DNA from: Marinobacter persicus
GTDB taxonomy: Bacteria; Pseudomonadota; Gammaproteobacteria; Pseudomonadales; Oleiphilaceae
Length of the DNA: 55,332 nt
Direction: 5' to 3'
Assembly: GCF_002934325.1 (NCBI RefSeq)
Contig: NZ_PTIV01000026.1
Location: 1 to 55,332 of the forward strand
Shown in pieces: positions 1 to 8,644 of this stretch (position 1 is its first letter; each line of letters opens with the position of its first letter). A program made the translations under genes and the position numbers. The notes under the pieces are model-generated. The model was not told the origin of the DNA and did no database searches. It saw only the letters and a program-made list of their open reading frames with translations.

Positions 1-95
1 GGGCAACCCATATCTCTGGCAGCCTGAGCCAGGAAAACAACCGGATCATAGCTTAGGGACACCATCAGGTTGTCCAACTGGTTGGGTCCACCTCA
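1..95 (+). mobile_element. 3' end of an IS3-family element (second copy)
   Basis: Bases 1-27 encode the last eight codons of an IS3-family OrfB (GQPISLAA then stop). The segment is almost identical, with a few substitutions, to 11428-11523 of the complete copy further right, and it ends in the same terminal repeat (reads GTCCACCTCA at 86-95). The body of the element lies left of the window. It is on the same strand as the complete copy, so the two are direct repeats. Base 96 onward is tnsB coding sequence, so this copy interrupts tnsB. Confidence 0.9.
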
Positions 96-806
96 GACCG
101 TGATCCGGATATGCCAAACGATATGGCGTTAACCCCGCTCAATATCTGGAATTGGGGCATAAAGAATCGAACTGGTCGGTTGAAGAACGTATCGGAACAA
201 GCCCTGCGGATTGCTTTGTTGCCGCGTCAAAAAGTCTATCTTTCTGATCTGGGGGTTAGTTGTTTTGGCGCTTACTACACGTCGAAGGAGTTGTTAGCCT
301 CCGGATGGCTCCACCGTAACGGAGAACGCAGAGTCACAGACCTTCAGGCAGCCTACGATCCTGCAGTGGCTGATCATATTTATCTGTTCCCGGAAAAAGA
401 CAGTTCGGAATACTGGGTGTGTTCTCTGACCGATCGCTCACGCCAGTTTCGCGGCAAGTCCATGTGGGAGTTATGGACCAGCCAGGAAGAACAGCGAAAA
501 GCCACGAGCGCCGCAAAAGTGGCCGAGACAATCAGTAAACGGGACCTGGAAAATCTGGTCAGCAACACCATCAAAAACGCCGAGCGTTCCCGTCCCACCA
601 TCAATAAACAGCAATCCAAAGCCGAAACGGTCAGGGGCATACGAGATAATCGCAAGCAAGAGCGAGATGCTCAAAGGGCCGAACAGACAAAAGCCCGGCA
701 GCCCGACAATAGGAAACCGAAATCTGATGTAACCTACCTACATGGCAAACCCGACGATGGCGCCTATCCGGATTTACTGGATGAGCTGTTTGGAGACGAC
801 GAATGA
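96..806 (+). pseudogene. tnsB: tnsB, 3' fragment (Tn7-type transposase), interrupted by IS3
   Basis: TnsB is the DDE transposase of Tn7 that cuts and joins the 3' transposon ends and binds the repeated end sites. Only the C-terminal part is present. The frame is open from base 96, right after the IS end (DRDPDMPND), and an internal ATG at 111 could give 231 residues. The text contains the Mu-type transposase C-terminal beta-barrel pattern (RQKVYLSDLGVSCFGAYYTS, then a DPAVADHIYLF stretch). It is followed by a charged, Gln/Lys-rich tail of the kind that contacts TnsC. The DDE catalytic core and tnsA would lie left of the window. Its stop overlaps the tnsC start by four bases (ATGA), as in an intact tns operon. 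Without its catalytic part this copy cannot transpose by itself. I am sure of the family; I cannot tell whether the 5' half survives on the other side of the IS. Confidence 0.88.
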
Positions 807-2464
807 CCTTACCTTCCGGCATGGTAACTGCTGTTTACCAGGACACGGGAATACCGTCATACCATGGAAATCCACTGATTGAGGCTTTACCGCCAATTCC
901 AGACCGTAAACAGCTCATAGCCGGGCTCAGTGAGACCACGGAGCTCCGACCGTCCGAAATATATCTGGACGGTCAGAGACGGGTTCATATCATCTCCCAG
1001 CTACTGGACGGCTTCTTTCAGCCGCTGGCACGCCATATTGAGCTGGAAGCAAAAATCTCGATCATGCTGCGCCAGGGGTACGTGGGTCGAAACATTGCTA
1101 CTGGTGACCTCTCGGCCCACTTACAGAACGGCTATGAGCGCATCAAGAGTGGAGACTTGAAGGCATTCCGGTTTGACCATGTTGAGTCGACTGCGAAAAG
1201 CTTGGCGTTTATCGGGTGCTCGGGCTCCGGGAAAACCAGCTCTCTGAACCGTATTCTGGCAACGTATCCGCAGATGATTCACCACCCGGAACACAATTTC
1301 ACACAGATTGTCTTCCTGAAAATCGACTGCCCCCACGATGGTGCTCTCAAGAGCCTATGCCATAACTTTTTCCGGGAAATCGATTCCATTCTAGGAACAG
1401 ATTATGTCCGGCGCTACGGAGAAAAACGCCACGGCGTAGAAACAATGATTGCGTTGATGTCGCAGCTGGCAAACACCTATGCGATTGGCTTACTGGTCAT
1501 TGATGAAATTCAGCACTTGAATGTTCGCGCCTCAGGCGGAGCGGAGAAAATGCTGAACTTCTTCGTAACGTTGGTAAACGAGATCTCCGTGCCGGTGGTA
1601 ATGGTCGGAACACCAAAGGCTCGACCTGTCTTTGAAACCGACCTGAGGTCTGCTCGGCGCGGGGCGGGGTTTGGCTCCATATTATGGGAACCCCTGCGCC
1701 AGCCCACAGCTGAAGAAAATGTAGATCGAACCGAATGGGGCGCATTCACAAAAAAGCTCTGGAAGTACCAGTGGCTGACCAAAGCCAGTGACACTATGCC
1801 GGATGATTTAAGGGATCTTTGGTTCGACTTGTCTCAGGGCATCATGGATGTCGTCATCAAGTTGTTCGTGTTGTCCCAGATACGGGCGGTTGTAACAGGC
1901 ACGGAACGAATCACGCCCAATATCATGAAAAAGGTTTATCACGACGAACTGAAGCCGATACACCCGATGATGGAAGCTCTGCGTTCCGGAGACCCGAGCA
2001 AGATAGCCCAATACTCAGACCTCACGATCCCTGATGTGGATAAGAAGATTTTGGAGCTCAGTACCCTCCTGGATTCAAGCAAAGACCAGATCCGGAAATC
2101 CGTTCAGTACAACGGCAACGATCAGGCAATTCGGCTGCACAACCTGCTGGTTGATATGGGCCATGAATCAGACCTTTTGGAACCGTTAATTCAACGAGCG
2201 TTCGAGGAGTACCCTGACCTACAGCTGAAAGACCTGATGCCCATCATTCTTAACTGGTACCAGTCTTCCGAGAAGACGCTACCGGTGACGGGAAAGCAAA
2301 AAATCAAATCGATTAAAATGAAAGAATGGCACACCCTTGAGTCAGACGATTTGCGCTTTATGCACTCCCAGGCGGCGAACGAGGACGAAATGCTGGATGC
2401 CGCGCGTCAATCGGGTCTGGTTTTTAACAGCGACGAGTGGCTCGGTTTTGGTAACCAGGCTTAG
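803..2464 (+). CDS. tnsC: TnsC, AAA+ ATPase target regulator of a Tn7-type transposon
   Basis: TnsC is the ATP-dependent DNA-binding matchmaker that links the target selectors TnsD or TnsE to the TnsAB transposase and carries target immunity. The 553-residue length matches Tn7 TnsC (about 555). The N-terminal segment contains the family pattern GYVGRNIATGDLSAHLQNGY. A clear Walker A (GCSGSGKTSS) lies near residue 140 and a Walker B (LLVIDEIQHLN) near 235, followed by a sensor-like VVMVGTPKA stretch. The ATG overlaps the end of tnsB. The gene looks intact along its whole length. It is close to Tn7 itself in layout rather than to the short TnsC of CRISPR-associated elements. It would be supplied with target signals by the adjacent tnsD and by the broken tnsE. 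Confidence 0.95.
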   Translation: MTLPSGMVTAVYQDTGIPSYHGNPLIEALPPIPDRKQLIAGLSETTELRPSEIYLDGQRRVHIISQLLDGFFQPLARHIELEAKISIMLRQGYVGRNIATGDLSAHLQNGYERIKSGDLKAFRFDHVESTAKSLAFIGCSGSGKTSSLNRILATYPQMIHHPEHNFTQIVFLKIDCPHDGALKSLCHNFFREIDSILGTDYVRRYGEKRHGVETMIALMSQLANTYAIGLLVIDEIQHLNVRASGGAEKMLNFFVTLVNEISVPVVMVGTPKARPVFETDLRSARRGAGFGSILWEPLRQPTAEENVDRTEWGAFTKKLWKYQWLTKASDTMPDDLRDLWFDLSQGIMDVVIKLFVLSQIRAVVTGTERITPNIMKKVYHDELKPIHPMMEALRSGDPSKIAQYSDLTIPDVDKKILELSTLLDSSKDQIRKSVQYNGNDQAIRLHNLLVDMGHESDLLEPLIQRAFEEYPDLQLKDLMPIILNWYQSSEKTLPVTGKQKIKSIKMKEWHTLESDDLRFMHSQAANEDEMLDAARQSGLVFNSDEWLGFGNQA

Positions 2465-2469
2465 CTGCC

Positions 2470-4035
2470 ATGCTGAACTTCCCGGTTCCGTACCCTGAGG
2501 AGCTGATATATAGCACAGTGGCCAAGGCAGGTATTCGGAAAGGAATTGCCAGCCCCAAGGAATTACTGACCGAAATTTATGGCAACCGCAATGTTATTGC
2601 AACGCTGGATTTGCCCAATCAATTGTCGAGGATTTCTCGGTGGCTGCCCCCTGATTATAGCGTTGAAGTGATTGCCTACTGCCACACGCTATTCCCCTTG
2701 TATGCCCCGTTTATCCCGGAAGAACGCCGAAAACGGTGCCTGGCATGGATGGCTGGAAAATGTCGAGGTGCGGCCCACCTGGCGATGGGTGTCGCTGCAT
2801 CGCTTGTAAAAGTGCCTGGCCGTGTTCGATATTGTCCCGGGTGCCTCAAAGAGCAACAACGTACCTATGGAGAGTATTTCTGGAAGCGGGAGTGGCAGAT
2901 AGCCGGAGTGGACTGTTGTGAGAAGCACGGCGAACTCTTACATACGGCCATTACCCGCCCCTTAGTCGATCAGCACCGCTACCATGACGCTTCGCCAGCC
3001 ACTTGTCCGATATTCCCTCAAAAACCTGCTCGTAACGAATCAAAGATGGTTCTGACTCAGGTTAGGGAGCTATTGGAACAGCGACCGGCCATTTCACCGA
3101 GTTATGACCAGTGGTCTTCTCACTACCACCGATTGGCTCAACAGTCTGGTTTTATTCGCGGCCAGGCTCACATTGACCATGCCGCCATTGCCAAGTCTGT
3201 TTCAGATCACTGGCCTGCGAGGTTTTTGCGCCGATATGGTTTGGGAATAGATCGGAATTCGGATTACTGCTGGCTACGAGCGATTTTCCGGAAGCACCGG
3301 AAATCCTTTAGCTATCTGCAGCACATCGTTGTTCACCAAGCGTTGATCCCTGAGTGCTGGTCTATTACCGATGTTATTGAGGGTGTCAGAGAGTTGCCCT
3401 TGCCCGTACCTCCAGAATCATTAGAGTCAACCGGAAAGGCACACATTGGGTCTAAAGATGGTTTGACGCCAGATCAGAACGACTGGATTAAAATGCTGGC
3501 AGACCGGTCACCGAAAAAGGCCCGTGTGGCGGCCCCGGCACTTTACGCCCGGTTGTATCGGTACGATCGATTGTGGCTGAAGCAGGTCAATCAAGCTCAA
3601 CCACGAACACAGGTTCTTAAAAGAAAACCGAGAATTGATTGGCGGCAGCGGGACCGGCATTATTTAACCAAACTGCGGGAAATTCTCAGGTTTTTGCGTG
3701 CGGCCCCACGCGGCCCCCGGCATTCACAAACGTATTTGCTGAAACAACTGGGTAAGCTCTCCACGCTGGAAAAGACACTCGATCGGTTGCCGCGAACCCG
3801 GCGACTGCTGGCACGTTATACCGAAAGCGTTCCCGAATACCAGGTACGGCGGCTGAGAAACGCTTGGTGGGAATTAAAGCAGGAGTTTCAGTACCCACCA
3901 CGTTGGCGTTTGATCCGTATCGCCGGGCTAAGTGAAACACGGCTTACCGACCAAGCACGGGATTACTTGCATGGCCTCGAAGAGAACGAAGAAGACACCA
4001 ACGATCAAGGGAATCAAGGACAACAGCCAGGTTAA
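2470..4035 (+). CDS. tnsD: TnsD, TniQ-family target selector
   Basis: TnsD (TniQ family) recognises the fixed attTn7 site, classically the end of glmS, and recruits TnsC there. The protein has 521 residues (Tn7 TnsD is about 508) and starts MLNFPVPYPEELIYST, which closely resembles the start of Tn7 TnsD. A CCCH zinc finger is visible: C122-x2-C125 in YCPGC and C150-x2-H153 in CCEKH. These sit almost exactly where Tn7 has its zinc ligands. A region around residue 275 (FRKHRKSFSYLQH) and a basic C-terminal part near WRQRDR are also of family type. It starts five bases after tnsC ends. Resemblance to Tn7 TnsD suggests a glmS-type target, but no glmS is in this window, so this copy may have arrived by another route. 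Confidence 0.94.
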   Translation: MLNFPVPYPEELIYSTVAKAGIRKGIASPKELLTEIYGNRNVIATLDLPNQLSRISRWLPPDYSVEVIAYCHTLFPLYAPFIPEERRKRCLAWMAGKCRGAAHLAMGVAASLVKVPGRVRYCPGCLKEQQRTYGEYFWKREWQIAGVDCCEKHGELLHTAITRPLVDQHRYHDASPATCPIFPQKPARNESKMVLTQVRELLEQRPAISPSYDQWSSHYHRLAQQSGFIRGQAHIDHAAIAKSVSDHWPARFLRRYGLGIDRNSDYCWLRAIFRKHRKSFSYLQHIVVHQALIPECWSITDVIEGVRELPLPVPPESLESTGKAHIGSKDGLTPDQNDWIKMLADRSPKKARVAAPALYARLYRYDRLWLKQVNQAQPRTQVLKRKPRIDWRQRDRHYLTKLREILRFLRAAPRGPRHSQTYLLKQLGKLSTLEKTLDRLPRTRRLLARYTESVPEYQVRRLRNAWWELKQEFQYPPRWRLIRIAGLSETRLTDQARDYLHGLEENEEDTNDQGNQGQQPG

Positions 4036-5218
4036 AGAAATTGGCTCAATGGTTCGTGATCTGCGAACTCCAAACTGGTACATCGAGGTGAAGCTGGATC
4101 CGGCCCAAGAAAAGGAAAAGTTTGGCATATCCCAGCTGGGCCTGATACCGAGGCGGCGTGCGTTAAATGTGACAAAGGCCGGAGGCTCCAAAGTTGCCGG
4201 TTATGAAAAGGACTTAAAGATAAACAGTACCAGCACCTGGTCGTCTTGCCGGATAGCCGACTGTCCAATAGTAAACATTCGCAGGCAGGGAGACCGGCAG
4301 CAATGGTGTTTTAGCTTTGAAGCCGGCGATACACAGTTTTTCCTGCCACAAATAGAAATGGCCCGGGCCCTTTTTTTCCATTCTGCCTACCTGACTCGCC
4401 TAGCAATGAACCCGAATGGATTAGACGAGGAATTCGACGTTCAGATGGGTGAGAACCCGAATAGGGCAGAGATCCATATCTTGCCAAGTAGCTCACTGCC
4501 TAGGGTAGTGCGAGGTAACCCCAGCCAACGCAGAATGCTGGCGTGGCTTCTGTTGGATAAAAAGGTTCGGAACTCGTTTCAAAGCATCGCCCAATACCAA
4601 CTGACAGAGGGCGAAGTTAGAAATGGTCGCCGGTACTGGCCGTTCCGTTTCGATCCCCCGCCTTTAGAAAACGTGAAAATGAAGGTGCGAGGTCAATACG
4701 CCAAAGAGTCTGAGCTTTTTTTCGTGTATGAAATACACAGTCTTACAAACCTGAGCAGCCAGATCCCGAAAGAGATAGAGTTCTTCGATCCGAAATTCAA
4801 GGAGCAAAAAGCAGGGAAAAAAGGCAGTACCACAGAAAGAGGGGGAACGGATGGCCCACCGGAGATTAATGATGACGAGCTGCCAACTACCGGTGCAGAT
4901 GAGTACGTGCTGGAGGTCCCGGAAGTAGAATTGGAGTTCTCCGAGCCTGCTTACACTACCCGCAAGCCTTCGGATGGCAGACGTAAGTCTGCTGCCAGAA
5001 AGGGAAAATCAGAGGGAGGCGTTGTTGATCTGGCTGACGGCACAACGGATGTCAGTACTGATGAGCCAACCGTTCGAGGAGAGCTGCCAGCGGGTGTTTC
5101 TGATGGCATTGATGACCAGAGTGAGGATTCACATCTATTCACCCACAAATTTGAAGCATTTATTGCCATGAGCGACCTGTTGGAAATCAAAGGTTGCCGA
5201 ATCGTGGCTGAAGAATGA
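3971..5218 (+). CDS. tnsE: TnsE, N-terminal and middle part (gene split)
   Basis: TnsE directs Tn7 to conjugating plasmids, replication-terminus regions and break-repair sites by sensing 3' recessed ends and the sliding clamp. The ATG at 3971 is preferred over an upstream GTG at 3932, because residues after it (KDNSQVKEIG) resemble the Tn7 TnsE start; either start overlaps tnsD. Recognisable blocks are FFLPQIEMARALFF, EFDVQ, ILPSSSLPR and RFDPPPLENVKMKVRG, each with a Tn7 TnsE counterpart. The middle is acidic and low in complexity, as in Tn7. The frame stops at 5218 just after GCRIVAEE. That is inside what should be the C-terminal DNA-binding domain, so this product alone is truncated. The remainder follows in another frame. 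Confidence 0.9.
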   Translation: MASKRTKKTPTIKGIKDNSQVKEIGSMVRDLRTPNWYIEVKLDPAQEKEKFGISQLGLIPRRRALNVTKAGGSKVAGYEKDLKINSTSTWSSCRIADCPIVNIRRQGDRQQWCFSFEAGDTQFFLPQIEMARALFFHSAYLTRLAMNPNGLDEEFDVQMGENPNRAEIHILPSSSLPRVVRGNPSQRRMLAWLLLDKKVRNSFQSIAQYQLTEGEVRNGRRYWPFRFDPPPLENVKMKVRGQYAKESELFFVYEIHSLTNLSSQIPKEIEFFDPKFKEQKAGKKGSTTERGGTDGPPEINDDELPTTGADEYVLEVPEVELEFSEPAYTTRKPSDGRRKSAARKGKSEGGVVDLADGTTDVSTDEPTVRGELPAGVSDGIDDQSEDSHLFTHKFEAFIAMSDLLEIKGCRIVAEE

Positions 5219-5619
5219 TTCCGCTACCGGCGCTGAAAGGTCACTCGAAATATCGACTGCCAGATGGCAACCCAAGATACTTGCTTTACCGTGTGTTCAG
5301 ATATCAAAACCAGAATTATGCATTGGTGGAGGTTGATACCGTAGGCTCTGAAGCAAGACTCTCGACACTGCTTCTGAAGCAACCATCTGAAAAATACGAT
5401 TGGCACTCAAAGCTTTCGGCTATGGGCTGGTCGTTGGTGAAGACTTCCTTACGTTGGCCCACCAATAAGAGGCTTGAAAAGGACTTTCCTGCCGGGTTTC
5501 GTCGAGTTCCTCATCAACAAAACATCCAATCAAGACTGGGCCGAAAAGACACCGCTACATTGAGCCATTGGATGGGCCGGCTCTATTCTGTACTTGCTGA
5601 TTTACATACATCCATTTGA
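5215..5619 (+). CDS. tnsE: TnsE, C-terminal part in a shifted frame
   Basis: This 134-residue frame continues the TnsE C-terminal domain. PLPALKGHSKYRLPDGNPRY, YALVEVDT, LSTLLL and LVKTSLRWP line up in order with the Tn7 TnsE C-terminus. Its ATG overlaps the stop of the upstream piece (ATGA at 5215-5218). Two readings are possible. The first is a single-base deletion that broke a 560-residue gene (Tn7 TnsE has 538). The second is a genuine two-gene arrangement in which termination and re-initiation at ATGA yields two chains that reassemble. No classic slippery heptamer is visible at the junction. The family assignment is firm; whether this is decay or adaptation is open. Confidence 0.85.
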   Translation: MIPLPALKGHSKYRLPDGNPRYLLYRVFRYQNQNYALVEVDTVGSEARLSTLLLKQPSEKYDWHSKLSAMGWSLVKTSLRWPTNKRLEKDFPAGFRRVPHQQNIQSRLGRKDTATLSHWMGRLYSVLADLHTSI

Positions 5620-5818
5620 TCCAGTATGATTGGCGGAGCAAATCGCGGGCGCTCAATGATTACATGGCAGAGATGGCCATGCTTGGCTAAGCTATTGTTT
5701 CATTGATTTATGTGTGGCGTGATTGATGGTTTACCGGCAGTAATAATGACCCAGTCAAATTTCTTCAATGATAAAGCGCGCTGCCTAATTGCTGTTATAA
5801 ATCAGGGAGTAGCGATCA

Positions 5819-6232
5819 ATGGAATGGCGCAAGGATGATTACCTAATAACTGACGATACATCCAAGGTGCAACTGGATGTCGTTCACCGCTTGCTTGCTG
5901 CAACCTATTGGGGTGACCGCCGTCCCACGGAAACAGTAGAGCGCATGGTTGCTGGCTCTATTTGTTTCAGCCTTTACCATGGTCCCACACAGATTGGTTT
6001 TGGGCGGGCAGTCACCGATAGTGCTACGTTCACCTGGGTAGCGGATATTGTGGTTGAGCCCGAGTATCGGGGCACTGGCTTGGGGCAGTGGATCATGGAA
6101 TGCTTGGTTGCTCACCCGGCTGTAAAAGGAACCCAAATGGTATTGCAAACCCGCGATGCTCAGGGGTTGTACGAGAAGTTCGGCTTCTCTGGAAACAGCG
6201 CTCTCATGAGCACCAAAGTCACTGATTTATAA
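5819..6232 (+). CDS. GNAT-family N-acetyltransferase
   Basis: A 137-residue single-domain acetyltransferase that would move an acetyl group from acetyl-CoA to an amine; the substrate is unknown. The acetyl-CoA loop is visible as VEPEYRGTGLGQWIM (Q/R-x-x-G-x-G type) near residue 80, and the C-terminal GLYEKFGF motif is typical of the family. A good ribosome site (AGGGAGT, 5803-5809) precedes the ATG. It stands alone between tnsE and the IS110 element. It is probably cargo of the Tn7-type element, since GNAT enzymes are common cargo. The 199 bp between tnsE and this gene show no other gene. Confidence 0.85.
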   Translation: MEWRKDDYLITDDTSKVQLDVVHRLLAATYWGDRRPTETVERMVAGSICFSLYHGPTQIGFGRAVTDSATFTWVADIVVEPEYRGTGLGQWIMECLVAHPAVKGTQMVLQTRDAQGLYEKFGFSGNSALMSTKVTDL

Positions 6233-6696
6233 CACATATGAGCCTTCTCGGAATCAACAGGCAATAGTCATTTTTTTGGCCGCGCCAGCGGCCAACCTAA
6301 ACCCATGAGCAAGAACGCCTGCTTCGTCAGTCTCGCGGAGCTGTCAGGCACTTACAGCAAACACATATAGGGGCTCTCTTACGTGGCTTTAGGCCACCGC
6401 CTGACCGGTCGTTCCATCAGTGGGTCAGGGGCACCAGACATTCATCGGTTAACCGGTCACTGGCACTATTCAAGGTGTCGGGCTGCATGGCTCCAGTTAG
6501 TGTCAGGCTCAGGACCGGTGTAAGCGCACTGGCTCATGGTATTAAGGCACGCCCACGGGCTGGCCAATCAAGGCATCTGGTTTCGACATCGGTGACAGAA
6601 AACCGCTTCGGCATCGGCGTACCAGTCAGCGGACTCGCAGTCTTCGGTGTCATCCTTTCTGATCCAGTTAGACGTCATGCTCAGCCCGAGGCGTGA
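6233..6696 (-). other. Gene-free 464-bp tail 3' of the IS110-type transposase
   Basis: No convincing gene is present; the one open frame on the plus strand has no known features. The segment lies directly downstream of the IS110-type transposase, on the same strand. The IS1111 branch of this family carries a long non-coding right end there that encodes the bridge RNA. It contains several short inverted repeats, for example the GGCCGC/GCGGCC pair near 6281-6294. The outer boundary of the IS cannot be placed by eye, because such ends lack terminal repeats. Confidence 0.4.
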
Positions 6697-7647
6697 CTAA
6701 CCTTTCAGGAACCGTTGTTCATCGAACACCCGTTTGTCTTTGAGCATGAAGTACACCGCTCGTCCCAGCTTGTGGGCCAGGGCCGACAGGGCCTTGGCCT
6801 TGTTCATCCGCCTCTGAAGCTTCTCAACGTAGCGCTTGGCCTTGTCGTTGTTACGGATGAACAGCACAGCAGCTTCTGAGAACGCCCACTTCAGATGGGC
6901 ATTGCCGATCTTGTTGCCCTGAGTGCCGTAAACCTTGCCGGCGGATTCCGCCTTGCACTTCACCAGGCGAGCGTAGGACGCGAATTTCTGAACCGATTCG
7001 AAGCGCTGGATATCGCCGACTTCGTAGAGAATGGTCAGGGCCAGGATTCGACCGACTCCTGGAATGGTTTTCAGCACATTGAGTGATGCCGGGTCGTGTT
7101 TCTTGGCTTGCTGCTCCAGGTGCCATTCAAGCTTTTTGAGTTCGTGCTGGTAACAGTCGACGATCGCCAGGTCCAGATCGACGTTGCGCTGAACATCTGG
7201 ATCGGTAAACGCAGCGGTCAGTTGTGAGCGGCCGCCAGGGTTGTTGAGGTTGGCTTTGCTGGGCGGCATATTGTACTGCCCCAGAGTGTTCACAGCGTGG
7301 GCCTTGAGCATGGCCCCATGCCGGACGATGCGAGTGCGACGGCGCAACAGATCGCGGGTGGCCCGCATCTCCTTGGGGTAGACGTAAGCCAATGGGAAAT
7401 TACCGCCCCGCATGAGCATCGCGATCTTGAAGGAATCGATGCGGTCGTTCTTGGCTTTACCGCCGTGGATCGCCTTCATGTACAGCGCATGGCCCAGAAT
7501 GAAGTTGATGCCGTGTTCTTCGCACAGGTCCGAGATCCAGTACCAGCAGTGCATGCACTCGACCCCGACCACCAGGTCATCACGAAAGGGTTCCAGCAGA
7601 GCCAACAGCGATTCCGGGCGGGCTTTGACTTCCTTGTGCAGCAACAC
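6697..7647 (-). CDS. IS110-family (DEDD) transposase lacking a normal start codon
   Basis: IS110-type recombinases have an N-terminal RuvC-like DEDD domain and a C-terminal domain with a catalytic serine. The called frame starts at a GTG at 7647, but the reading frame continues upstream to about 7734 without a stop. That extension encodes HYCGIDLHARNLYVCIIDQQ, which holds the first catalytic Asp. No ATG, GTG or TTG exists in the extension, so the natural start appears lost, or lay just outside the inserted segment. The GVECMHCWYW (Glu) and NDRIDSFKIA (Asp pair) motifs and the C-terminal TIPGVGRILA and GNKIGNAHLKW blocks are present. With the extension the protein would be about 340 residues, the usual size. 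The element interrupts a lysE gene. Confidence 0.85.
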   Translation of the reverse strand: MLLHKEVKARPESLLALLEPFRDDLVVGVECMHCWYWISDLCEEHGINFILGHALYMKAIHGGKAKNDRIDSFKIAMLMRGGNFPLAYVYPKEMRATRDLLRRRTRIVRHGAMLKAHAVNTLGQYNMPPSKANLNNPGGRSQLTAAFTDPDVQRNVDLDLAIVDCYQHELKKLEWHLEQQAKKHDPASLNVLKTIPGVGRILALTILYEVGDIQRFESVQKFASYARLVKCKAESAGKVYGTQGNKIGNAHLKWAFSEAAVLFIRNNDKAKRYVEKLQRRMNKAKALSALAHKLGRAVYFMLKDKRVFDEQRFLKG

Positions 7648-7745
7648 CTCGCCTTGCTGGTCGATGATGCAGACATACAGGTTGCGGGCGTGCAGGTCGA
7701 TTCCACAATAATGGCGTTGCTCTCGGAGACTCCACTGCTCTTCTG

Positions 7746-8207
7746 TTTTCTCTACTAGGCTTGGGAGCTCTTTTAACCACCTCAGCGTTTTGGTTCACAG
7801 TGGTCAAGTGGGCCGGAGGTCTTTACCTCCTTTACCTGGGAATTAAGCTTCTACGTTCTGGTGTTCAAATTGGAGGAATCGAAAAGACAGCAGGGGGTGG
7901 ATCGAGATGGAAATTGTTCCTCAATACCTATCTGGTAACCGCCCTTAACCCAAAAGGAATTGTTTTTTTCGTTGCGTTCTTGCCCCAGTTTGTGACGCCA
8001 GCCGCGAACGTTACGCAGCAGCTCTGGCTTCTGGCGATTACATTCGTGGTCTTGGCCACGATCAACGCAACACTGTACGCTCTGTTTGCCGCATCGGCCC
8101 GTCGGTTTCTCACCTCGCCCAGAGCACAACGTCGTTTTAATGTGGTGGGCGGCACTCTCTTGTCTTCTGCTGGGGTGTGGGCATTGCTGGCAAAAAGGTC
8201 GGTTTGA
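7746..8207 (+). pseudogene. LysE/RhtB-family amino-acid exporter, 5' part missing
   Basis: LysE-family proteins are inner-membrane exporters of amino acids with six helices and about 205 residues. Here homology begins abruptly at LFSLLGLGALLTTSAFWF, which corresponds to roughly residue 60 of the family. It then runs to the normal end (VVGGTLLSSAGVWALLAKR). The conserved LNPKGIVFFVAFLPQFV stretch is present. An internal TTG at 7761 gives a 148-residue frame, but the first two helices are gone. The break sits at the edge of the IS110 element, and the missing N-terminus is not found on the other side of it. A deletion probably accompanied or followed insertion. Confidence 0.85.
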
Positions 8208-8583
8208 AACGTATAGGACATAGAAAAGAGATCAGGAAGCTGGGAGCATGCAGTTGTTCCGTGGTTCGAACCCGTGAAGAAGTTAGTATCTCGGTGATGC
8301 TGATTGGCAACACTGTGGGGATGGTAGAAATAGGGTTAGAGAGTACGAAGCATGTCACCATCTAGAACGTGGAGCATCACCTGGTGTTGCTGGACGAGGC
8401 GCCCCGGATACGCATCTCATTAAATCTTCCATTTGGCACTGATAAATACGTAGACAATGCCTTGGTGAATGCCCGCTGGTTAATTGCAGTGACGGCGCGT
8501 CAGGCGGCACCTCCTTGCTGTTAGCCGGATGCGAACGAGAGCCTTAGTAGCACTAGGATGCTGCCGCTATTAGCACCTCATAA
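8208..8583. other. Gene-free stretch upstream of the xre gene
   Basis: These 376 bases hold no gene I can support. Short open frames on both strands have no family features and overlap the lysE remnant. No tRNA or obvious repeat is present; an isolated GGTTCGAAC at 8263-8271 resembles a tRNA T-loop but has no matching stem. Confidence 0.5.
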
Positions 8584-8628
8584 TTGACATTTCCTTGTTC
8601 CTTTTGTAGAACGTTCTATAAATGGAAC
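8584..8628 (+). promoter_or_regulatory. Promoter and 32-bp symmetric operator of the xre-azlCD group
   Basis: A TTGACA -35 box (8584-8589) is followed at 17 bp by TAGAAC (8607-8612) as a possible -10 box. Overlapping it is a perfect 12-bp palindrome, TAGAACGTTCTA (8607-8618). It is bracketed by GTTCC at 8597-8601 and GGAAC at 8624-8628, which lie at equal distances from the centre. The symmetric layout over a promoter fits autoregulation by the HTH protein encoded just downstream. Confidence 0.6.
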
Positions 8629-8644
8629 ATTGGAAGTGGTTTAC

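Noticed and set aside
5215..5218. Programmed frameshift in tnsE
   Set aside because: No slippery heptamer or downstream structure is evident at the junction; a simple indel or re-initiation is more likely.
6475..6696. 73-codon plus-strand frame left of the IS110 transposase
   Set aside because: It has Arg-rich random-looking text and lies in the non-coding tail of the IS; no ribosome site.
8263..8271. tRNA-like GGTTCGAAC
   Set aside because: The flanking bases do not form a T-stem and no acceptor or anticodon arm is present.
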